Source: Methanobacteriota archaeon
GTDB lineage: Archaea > Thermoplasmatota > Poseidoniia > Poseidoniales > Poseidoniaceae
Assembly: GCA_002720275.1 (NCBI GenBank)
Contig: PBHR01000015.1
Location: 1 to 32,147, forward strand
DNA: 32,147 nt
Direction: 5' to 3'
Shown: piece after piece, positions 24,525 to 31,145 of the stretch
How the letters are laid out: every line of letters begins with the position of its first letter
Position numbering within the stretch: position 1 is the stretch's first letter
Position numbers and translations under genes: made by a program
Notes under the pieces: generated by a model
What the model was told of the DNA's origin: nothing
Seen by the model: the letters and a program-made list of their open reading frames with translations, nothing else
Databases searched by the model: none

Positions 24525-25280
24525 TTATTTATTCATCTTGAACTTTTGTTCAGCAAAGTCCCCAAGGCCTTCAAGTTTTGCTAACCAACCGGTTTCATCG
24601 CCAGAAGGTACATGTTTTACCAAGTATGCGTTAAAAATTATGTCCCATAGCCCTTGTTTTGTTTCTTGGAAAAGATATCTCTTACACAACCATGCATCAA
24701 TTAAAAGTATGGATGCAGCAAAAACACCTCCACCTAATAATGCATAATCTCCATTTCCAGAACCCATTAAAATTAAAATTAATCCTAAAAGGAATAATGG
24801 GAAATTTAGATTGTTCATTAGTGCATGTAAAAATAATGGCCTTTCTGATTTACTGTTGATGTATTTTGTTCTTGAAACGAATTGGCCGAGGTTTCTTCCC
24901 ATAAAAATGGGTAGAGCGATGATGTTTGTAATTGCAATTAAGACACCACCGATTATTATCCAGGTGGGGTTTGCATTTAGGAAAGCGCTCATTACTACAG
25001 CAGTAACAATTAGGCCCCAATTGACAATGAAATTAGCAAGACCAACTGCAAAACGATTTAATCTTCCCGCCAATTCAAATTCTTTTGGAATTACCTTTGG
25101 TTCACTCGGCGCCCGTTTTTTCCTTTCTCTTCTTTGCCTTTTCGGTTTTGTTTTGGCAACAATAGCTTCGGGAACATCCTCAACTTTGTTTTTCCTTTCT
25201 CTTCTTTGCCTTTTTGGTTTTTCAACCTCAACTTTTGTTGGTTCAGACTTTTTTTCTGCCGCTTTGTCAAGTAATCCCAT
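24525..25280 (-). CDS. Four-helix membrane protein with duplicated basic N-terminal motif, 251 aa
   Basis: I do not recognise the family. The first 65 residues are hydrophilic and carry two copies of KPKRQRRERK (residues 21-30 and 45-54), a basic tail suited to binding nucleic acid or acidic lipid or protein. Four hydrophobic segments follow: about 81-104, 108-127, 153-171 and 178-195. A soluble C-terminal tail of about 55 residues ends it. The ATG at 25280 has a strong GGAGGG site 7 bases upstream. It is 20 bases downstream of the polyproline protein on the same strand, so the two are probably co-expressed. Confidence 0.78.
   Translation of the reverse strand: MGLLDKAAEKKSEPTKVEVEKPKRQRRERKNKVEDVPEAIVAKTKPKRQRRERKKRAPSEPKVIPKEFELAGRLNRFAVGLANFIVNWGLIVTAVVMSAFLNANPTWIIIGGVLIAITNIIALPIFMGRNLGQFVSRTKYINSKSERPLFLHALMNNLNFPLFLLGLILILMGSGNGDYALLGGGVFAASILLIDAWLCKRYLFQETKQGLWDIIFNAYLVKHVPSGDETGWLAKLEGLGDFAEQKFKMNK
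25117..25221 (-). repeat. In-frame direct repeat, two copies of about 33 bp offset by 72
   Basis: 25117-25149 and 25189-25221 match at nearly every base. They encode the two KPKRQRRERK motifs of the membrane protein, offset by 24 codons. The near-identity at the DNA level, including silent positions, indicates a recent tandem duplication within the gene. Confidence 0.8.
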
Positions 25281-25300
25281 TAATTATCCCTCCATTATAA

Positions 25301-26521
25301 TCAATTATATAATTCACCCATTTCTTCGTAAAGTACCCAATTTTCTGAGGCAATAAATTCATTTATCACATCTTCTGGCAATTTGGCTAGTTTGTCATTA
25401 ACTAGTTTGAAAAATTTACCTTTGTCTTTTTCGGAAGTTGAATTTGGATTTGATGCGGTTGATTTATAAATTTCAAAATCTTTACTTTCTAAAAATGATT
25501 CCAATTCTTTTTCGGGAAGTTTTCCTAACAAGTCATCAACAATTCCAACAAATTTCTCGAATAAGTCCTCTTCAAGTGTTTTTGCAACTTCTGGTTCTGC
25601 AGCTAGTGATTCTATATCTTCATCACCATCTAGAATTGCATTAATTGCATCTCTTCGTTCAAATAATGAATTTAACTCATCCCCATATTTTTTGATTTCT
25701 GCCTTTTTCTTCTTCTTCTTAGCAGCATTGTATGACTCTTCAATTTCTAAAATTTCATCTTCTATGATATCTAATTCATCTTCTAATTCATTCGCGATTT
25801 CGTCCGTGACTTCTTGATTAACTGGATCTATTGAAGTTTCCTCAGAATCTTCTTCGACTTCATCTTCAATTAGTTCAACAATAGGGACCTGGTGCAGTTC
25901 TTGCATTTTTTGTTGCCTTTCTTGTTGCCTTAATACAATTATTTCCCGGTCTAATTCTGAACCAAAACGATCAGCATATCTATCAAGTAAACTTCCTATT
26001 TCACCAGTTCCAATTCTATCTATGTGCCCATAAACTTGTTGCAATGGTTTATCGCTTGTTCTTTTCCAAAGTGATTTGTATTCGCTTTCTTCAACTTCAG
26101 TGACGTCAATAACTTCTTCAATTGTTTCACTTAGTTCTTCAGGAATTGAAAACCCTATAGATTCAGGTTCAGGAGGAGGTGGTGCTGGTATAGAATCTAG
26201 TAAATTTACACTTTCAATCGCCGGCGGAGGGGGGATTTCCATTTCTGCTATTTCAACTACTTTTTCTTCTTCAATGGCTGGAGGTGGAGGAATTTCTAAA
26301 TTATCAAGTATTGGTGGAGGTGGAATTTCCAAAGTATTAAGCGCTGGAGGTGGAGGTATTTCCAAATTTTCTGGAGGGGGTGGGGGAGGTAATTCTAAAT
26401 TATTCAAGGGTGGTGGAGGTGTTGGTAAATTTGAACCGTTTTCTTTACCCCATTGGACTAAATCACTTAGGTCTGAATTAGACTTTTGATCTTTATTTTC
26501 GTCATCAGAGGGCACACTCAT
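25301..26521 (-). CDS. Polyproline-rich cytoplasmic protein with C-terminal tandem helical repeats, 406 aa
   Basis: I do not recognise the protein as a whole. Residues 31-120 hold seven polyproline runs (35-38, 45-50, 57-60, 67-70, 78-81, 97-100, 114-117), most within an 11-residue repeat of the form NLEIPPPP-x-L. Residues 125-300 are acidic and coiled-coil-like, with one Lys-rich block (about 268-274). The C terminus holds two tandem copies of a helical unit (324-352 and 371-398) with the shared pattern LPE...(E/N)..F..S..(F/W).(I/L)Y. There is no signal peptide or membrane segment. GGTGG before the ATG is a likely ribosome-binding site. A scaffold binding proline-recognising partners is inferred. 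Confidence 0.8.
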   Translation of the reverse strand: MSVPSDDENKDQKSNSDLSDLVQWGKENGSNLPTPPPPLNNLELPPPPPPENLEIPPPPALNTLEIPPPPILDNLEIPPPPAIEEEKVVEIAEMEIPPPPAIESVNLLDSIPAPPPPEPESIGFSIPEELSETIEEVIDVTEVEESEYKSLWKRTSDKPLQQVYGHIDRIGTGEIGSLLDRYADRFGSELDREIIVLRQQERQQKMQELHQVPIVELIEDEVEEDSEETSIDPVNQEVTDEIANELEDELDIIEDEILEIEESYNAAKKKKKKAEIKKYGDELNSLFERRDAINAILDGDEDIESLAAEPEVAKTLEEDLFEKFVGIVDDLLGKLPEKELESFLESKDFEIYKSTASNPNSTSEKDKGKFFKLVNDKLAKLPEDVINEFIASENWVLYEEMGELYN

Positions 26522-26594
26522 AGTATTCCACCGGTTAACCTGAATGGTATCATTCCTATAATCTTGGCTAATGTAAAAAGGTAAACGGGGGCAA

Positions 26595-27815
26595 TCAACC
26601 CTTATTTATTCTAGCCCAATTTTTTAAAATTAAGAAAGATGCAACATCTTCATACACTTCAATTATTTTACCATTTTCTAATTCATATTCTTTATCTTTA
26701 ATTCTAATATTCCCATCATCAATCATGATTTCTAATTTTACGGATTTTCCCCTTCCAAACACTACTGCTTCAGTTAGTGGGTCAAATTTATTTTTATTCT
26801 CGGGGTCTAATCTTTCTAGAGGAAACTCAGTCACCTTAAGTCCTGATTTTCCATGTAAACTTGTAGGGTATCTAATTACTCTTCTGACATCAACAGTTAC
26901 CGGTTCGTCAGTTTCTCCACTTTTTGAAAGAATTATACTTTGATCAGCTTTGATTAATTCTTCAAACGCATCTTGGATGGGCTTAAATTTACCTGTTCCA
27001 AGCCTGTGAAATTTTCCTGTCAAAACATGTTCTTTAACTCCATCCTGTTTAAATTTATAGAGCATGTCATTAAACACCTTATTTGGCTTATTATTTTTTA
27101 AAGTATATTTCCCTCCCAAACTTTCAAGCAAGGAATTAATTTCATTATTTGCCTCCTTTGAACCCTCATTGTTATTTATGAATTCGATTTTCTCAATAAG
27201 ATTTTTACAACCCTCTACAACTCTTTTTGGCCAACCATTTGCTTCAACCCAACCTTGATCATTTCTTGCTTTGTTTACATCAACTGAATTCCCTCTAATG
27301 TGATTTACCAATTCTCTTCTGGCAGAAGAGTCAAGATGGAATATATTTGGATCTCTATAATGCAAATGAAAACCTCTATGGCCAGAAAATGTAACTTGTA
27401 AATATTTTTTATTAAATCCAAAATCTGGTTGCAAAAAATCATTCCATAAATTCCATGCATACTCCCTAATGATTTCTAGCATTTCAGGGAAATTATAGGG
27501 GTTGATCTGAGGTAAGTGATCACCATCTAAATCGAAGATTAGATCAGCACCTTTCCACCCCTTGTCACTCATTTTTAGTTGGTTTGGGTCATTCCAATAC
27601 GCTGTACTATAGAATACGCTTGCGGGGGTCCGATTCACTAAGAATTCTCTTAGGTTAGTGACCGAATCAAAACTTTTGTGCCTTAATGGTTTGTTGCTTC
27701 CAAAAGGGGCTAACATCCACTCTCTCATCCTTATTCTCGGCGGATTCCACAATTCTGCATTTCGATAATATTCGCCAAATTTTAATGCGTATTGTGCCCA
27801 ATCACTAGAGGCCAT
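26595..27815 (-). CDS. priS: DNA primase small (catalytic) subunit PriS
   Basis: PriS makes RNA/DNA primers for chromosome replication with its partner PriL. The 406 residues carry the catalytic DxD at Asp95/Asp97 (DLIFDLDGDH), the nucleotide-binding SGHRGFHLH motif (144-152) and the later VDVRRVIRYPTSLHGKSGLKV block (partly quoted, near 308-325), which supplies the third metal-site Asp. The N-terminal region (YYRNAELWNPPRIRMREWM) is also typical. PriL is not in this window. The gene lies between the polyproline protein and the 67-residue protein on the same strand with gaps of 73 and 46 bases. Confidence 0.94.
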   Translation of the reverse strand: MASSDWAQYALKFGEYYRNAELWNPPRIRMREWMLAPFGSNKPLRHKSFDSVTNLREFLVNRTPASVFYSTAYWNDPNQLKMSDKGWKGADLIFDLDGDHLPQINPYNFPEMLEIIREYAWNLWNDFLQPDFGFNKKYLQVTFSGHRGFHLHYRDPNIFHLDSSARRELVNHIRGNSVDVNKARNDQGWVEANGWPKRVVEGCKNLIEKIEFINNNEGSKEANNEINSLLESLGGKYTLKNNKPNKVFNDMLYKFKQDGVKEHVLTGKFHRLGTGKFKPIQDAFEELIKADQSIILSKSGETDEPVTVDVRRVIRYPTSLHGKSGLKVTEFPLERLDPENKNKFDPLTEAVVFGRGKSVKLEIMIDDGNIRIKDKEYELENGKIIEVYEDVASFLILKNWARINKG

Positions 27816-27861
27816 AAACTATGTTGTTATTGATGGATTGTAGTTTTTTTCATCAATTGCA

Positions 27862-28065
27862 TTATTTATTATAAAAAGGCTTATCGGTATTATTTACTTT
27901 GTTTGAAGGAACAGCTCCCGTTAGTTTTTGGTAATATTCCCAGCAAACATAGTGCTGATCTATTACCATCGCCTCCCCAAAAGTCATAATTTTACCCGTA
28001 AAATGGCAAATAGGTCCTAATTCTCCATTTTCTGTCAATCCTAATGGGACGTGTTGGTGAGGCAT
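27862..28065 (-). CDS. Small Cys/His-containing protein of unknown function, 67 aa
   Basis: I do not recognise it. The 67 residues begin MPHQHVPLGLTENGELGP and contain two Cys (20 and 41) and four His (3, 5, 22, 38), enough to form one small metal site. Aromatic residues cluster at 39-46. There is no signal or membrane segment. It lies 42 bases downstream of the deoxyhypusine-hydroxylase-like gene and 46 bases upstream of priS, all on the minus strand. A metal-binding accessory protein is a guess. Confidence 0.65.
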   Translation of the reverse strand: MPHQHVPLGLTENGELGPICHFTGKIMTFGEAMVIDQHYVCWEYYQKLTGAVPSNKVNNTDKPFYNK

Positions 28066-28107
28066 GGCAGTGCTAAAAGGAACTAGATTTTATTGTTTTT
28101 CACTTTT

Positions 28108-28608
28108 TTAATTAAATTTTTCTTTATTGTTATGTAAAAGTAAATCAAGAGCCACCTCACAAGATTCAGAAATTTCTGGCAACTCATGTTTAACGTATTT
28201 TTCAAGAATTTCTTTTGTTGACATACATCCAATTGCCCCAATTGCTTCTGCTGCTTCATGCCTTACCATTACATGTTCAGATTCGTCTTCCAACCTTTCA
28301 ATTAAATAGGGTAAAGCTGCTTTATTTTGCATTTGACCCATTACATATGCAATTTCATGCTTAAGTAATGCAGAATTTGATTTAAAACCATTACTTAAAG
28401 ATTTAATGGATTCACTAGAATTCATATTCCTTAGACTGAATACAACACGCATTCTTTCAAACATTCTAGTATCCTCGTCAATCAAAATAGAATTTAATTT
28501 TTTGACGTTGTCAATTTCTGATGCTGGTGCTGGGTCAACAGAACCAAAATCACTAATTTCAGGTTGCACCATCTTAATCATTCGGTCCTGAATCATTTTC
28601 CTTTTCAC
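28108..28608 (-). CDS. Half-length deoxyhypusine hydroxylase-like HEAT-repeat protein, 166 aa
   Basis: The protein carries HEAT repeats with two His-Glu pairs, KHEIAYVMGQMQ (His84-Glu85) and VRHEAAEAIGAIG (His117-Glu118). They are followed by the SCEVALD signature (149-155). These are hallmark sequences of eukaryotic deoxyhypusine hydroxylase (DOHH), a diiron enzyme that completes hypusine on eIF5A. The 33-residue spacing between the pairs equals that within each half of human DOHH. DOHH is about 300 residues with four such pairs in two halves; this protein has one half. A homodimer could rebuild the full site. The start is uncertain: GTG at 28608, or ATG at 28596 with AAGGA upstream. A general PBS-lyase-type HEAT protein is the alternative. 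Confidence 0.75.
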   Translation of the reverse strand: MKRKMIQDRMIKMVQPEISDFGSVDPAPASEIDNVKKLNSILIDEDTRMFERMRVVFSLRNMNSSESIKSLSNGFKSNSALLKHEIAYVMGQMQNKAALPYLIERLEDESEHVMVRHEAAEAIGAIGCMSTKEILEKYVKHELPEISESCEVALDLLLHNNKEKFN

Positions 28609-28674
28609 TTTTTTTATTTGGGGTTAAGGTAAAAGAGGATTAAATGCTGAATTTTTGTTCATATCCCACATAGT

Positions 28675-28684
28675 TTTTTTTATA
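28675..28684 (+). promoter_or_regulatory. TATA-like promoter of the anchored propeller protein
   Basis: TTTTTTTATA followed by GG lies about 38 bases before the ATG at 28718. This predicts a leader of about 12 bases that contains the strong GGAGGG ribosome-binding site at 28707-28712. The spacing of that site also argues for 28718 rather than the upstream in-frame ATG at 28703. Confidence 0.5.
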
Positions 28685-28717
28685 GGTTAAAAATGACCGT
28701 AAATGAGGAGGGAAATA

Positions 28718-31144
28718 ATGAGGGGTAATCTGAATATAATTTATTTTATTTTATCACTTTTCTTAATCTCTATTTTCTCAACTTGTGTTGTTGCTGAAAA
28801 GCCCTTAAGTGGATTACTTACTCCTGACACTGAAGCAATATTGGACAGATCTTCTTCAATTTCTTACTCGGCAGATGGAAACATTCTTGCAGTTGCATAT
28901 GAAAAAGAAGTATATCTTTATCATTCGCTTACAAGAAATGAATTAGAAATTTCACCACTCATTTTACCAAACATGGGTAATGACATAATAACCAGTGTTG
29001 AATTTTCAATAGATTCATCAAATCAAGGCGATGGATATTTACTAGTTGGTAGAGAGAGTATTCAAGCAAACACGCCTGCGATATCAATTTACGATCTTTC
29101 TAGTAATTGGGCTCATAGTTATGTTGACGATGGTACTGATGTTACTTCAATAATTACAATAGCAGGCGACAACTCATTTGCATATGCTACAGTGCTTGCA
29201 GATGGAAGCGAGTATATTCTAGAATATTCTTTTTCGGATTTAGATGAGCCAATAAGGAGCATTAAAACAGAACACGATTCAAAGATTTCTTGCTTAGATT
29301 ATGATGAGCAAAGAGATGTATTTATTTCAGGTTCAAGTGGCATGATTGTTTTAGATTTGGCTAATGGTCAGTCTGAAGAATATTCAGAACCAGGAGTTGC
29401 TATTTATGATTGCAAATTTTCTAAAAATGGAGAATATGCATGGTCTTCCGAAGGAGATGGAGTGAAAATTAGGGATGCAAACCACGAGTTCTTACAGTCA
29501 CTCACACTCCCTAATTCCGTAAATGCTAAAAAAATAATTTTTGATGATGACGAAAATAGATTACACATTTTAACAAATGAATATGGGAATAGTATATCTA
29601 CATATGAAGCAAATGGAAGTTGGGATAAAATTGAAAATATAATTTTTGGACATGAAGTTGTTGACTTAGATATAAACCCTGAAACTGGAGATGTTGCAAC
29701 ATCCACATATTCAAAATATATTGCAATTTATTCTGATTCATGGGTAGATTCAAGAATTAGTGGGTCTAATACAAATGATTTAGATCATGATGGTATTGAT
29801 GACCAAGATGATGAAGACCGTGATGGTGATGGAATTTTAAATCAATTTGATACGGTTTGTGAATCAACTACACCATGTAATCTTGTTGCAGACATGGATT
29901 TCGTTAGAAATGTTGAAGTTGAAGTTAATGAAAGAAATTTAGTAATTTCTGAATCTATCTTTTTTAGTATTCAATTTAGTGAATCATTAAGATTAATTGC
30001 TGCAGAATCTGTGGATGAGGATGGATATATAGAGCCCGAAGAAAGAATGTTGATGAATAATGCTTTTTGTTCTAAAATCGATGAGGGTGCACTTTCAGAA
30101 AGTTGGTATGGGTTGGTGGCTTTTGACAATAATTCTTTAATTGCGGGGACGGATAGTGTCATTTTTTCTTGTGATGGATTAACAAATCTAGCTCATGATT
30201 CTAAAGAAAGAATAAAACTCAGTTGGAGTATTTCTTACGAGTTAGTCAATGAAGTGAACAATAACTATACTTTGACTTTTTCAGCTCCTCCAGAATTAGG
30301 TTATGGTATGCCTAGTAATCTCGTACATAGTTACCCTATAATGCTAAAAGTAACAGATCCAGCAATCAAATCATATTCTATAGAGAATTGGTTTGATACG
30401 ACAGGCTCCTTCCAATTAGAATTTGTCGGAGAGGAAGAAAAGAATAAAATTGAGATTAATACTCTTATTAAGTATCTTAAATACACATCATTTGTATTAT
30501 TTGCTATTGCAGGTATTTTCATTACAGGGTTATTGATATTAAGATATAGAAATAGGTTTAAAATTGAGGATTACTCATCTAATAAAAAGACTCCCCCTAA
30601 ATCAAAAAGGTCTCCACCTAAAGATTCTAAAACCAAAGATACTAAAGCAAGAGATTCCAAAAAATATCCTTACTATAATCCCGGTAGAAGGGCTGAAGGT
30701 GACTGGAATTATGGGGATGACGGTGGTTATTATTATTCAGAAACATATACTGATTATAAAAAAGCATCAGATTCTCTGAAAAAACCAAAAGTTCGCAAGA
30801 TCAAGGTTGACCCAAAAGCATCTAAAATGGAAGTTGAAAAGCCAAGTAGAAGAAGAATCGTTAGAAAGAAAAACAAAGAAAATAAGAAAATAGATAAAAC
30901 CTTGGTTGATGAGCAAAATAAAGATAATTATGAAGATGATATTGCGGATTCAACAGAAGAAAAAATTGAAAATCTAGTTTCTGATGAAGAAGAAACTAAA
31001 GTAGAAATCAACGAAGAAAAAATGATTGAAAAGTTAGGTTTGGGAATTAATAACCTTGCAAACGAAGAGGATAAAAAATCTAATGAAACAGATCATTCAG
31101 AAGATGAAATGATGGATAAAGCATTAGATAAATTCTTTACTTAA
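28718..31144 (+). CDS. Membrane-anchored beta-propeller-like surface protein with Ca-binding Asp repeats and charged tail
   Basis: This is an 808-residue protein with a signal peptide (about 6-27). Its ectodomain of about 325 residues shows WD40/propeller-like phrases (ISYSADGNILAVAY, CKFSKNGEYAWSSEGDGVKIRD). A thrombospondin type 3-like, Asp-rich calcium-binding segment follows at about 354-378 (DLDHDGIDDQDD, DRDGDGI). A second ectodomain of about 200 residues with a few Cys leads to one membrane helix at about 588-610. The last 195 residues are cytoplasmic, Lys-rich at first (repeated 'KDSK'-type units and a Tyr-rich YYY patch) and acidic at the end. The start at 28718 is set by GGAGGG 5 bases upstream. 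Function unknown; surface sensing or attachment is inferred. Confidence 0.82.
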   Translation: MRGNLNIIYFILSLFLISIFSTCVVAEKPLSGLLTPDTEAILDRSSSISYSADGNILAVAYEKEVYLYHSLTRNELEISPLILPNMGNDIITSVEFSIDSSNQGDGYLLVGRESIQANTPAISIYDLSSNWAHSYVDDGTDVTSIITIAGDNSFAYATVLADGSEYILEYSFSDLDEPIRSIKTEHDSKISCLDYDEQRDVFISGSSGMIVLDLANGQSEEYSEPGVAIYDCKFSKNGEYAWSSEGDGVKIRDANHEFLQSLTLPNSVNAKKIIFDDDENRLHILTNEYGNSISTYEANGSWDKIENIIFGHEVVDLDINPETGDVATSTYSKYIAIYSDSWVDSRISGSNTNDLDHDGIDDQDDEDRDGDGILNQFDTVCESTTPCNLVADMDFVRNVEVEVNERNLVISESIFFSIQFSESLRLIAAESVDEDGYIEPEERMLMNNAFCSKIDEGALSESWYGLVAFDNNSLIAGTDSVIFSCDGLTNLAHDSKERIKLSWSISYELVNEVNNNYTLTFSAPPELGYGMPSNLVHSYPIMLKVTDPAIKSYSIENWFDTTGSFQLEFVGEEEKNKIEINTLIKYLKYTSFVLFAIAGIFITGLLILRYRNRFKIEDYSSNKKTPPKSKRSPPKDSKTKDTKARDSKKYPYYNPGRRAEGDWNYGDDGGYYYSETYTDYKKASDSLKKPKVRKIKVDPKASKMEVEKPSRRRIVRKKNKENKKIDKTLVDEQNKDNYEDDIADSTEEKIENLVSDEEETKVEINEEKMIEKLGLGINNLANEEDKKSNETDHSEDEMMDKALDKFFT

Positions 31145-31145
31145 A

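Noticed and set aside
24811..25356. Plus-strand 181-codon frame with hydrophobic segments
   Set aside because: Antisense to the four-helix membrane protein, which has a strong ribosome-binding site and a better start; the hydrophobicity mirrors the sense gene.
26076..26489. Plus-strand Gly/Ser-rich frame resembling a PE_PGRS-like or spider-silk repeat
   Set aside because: It is the exact antisense of the polyproline repeats (Pro codons read as Gly on the other strand), so it is not an independent gene.
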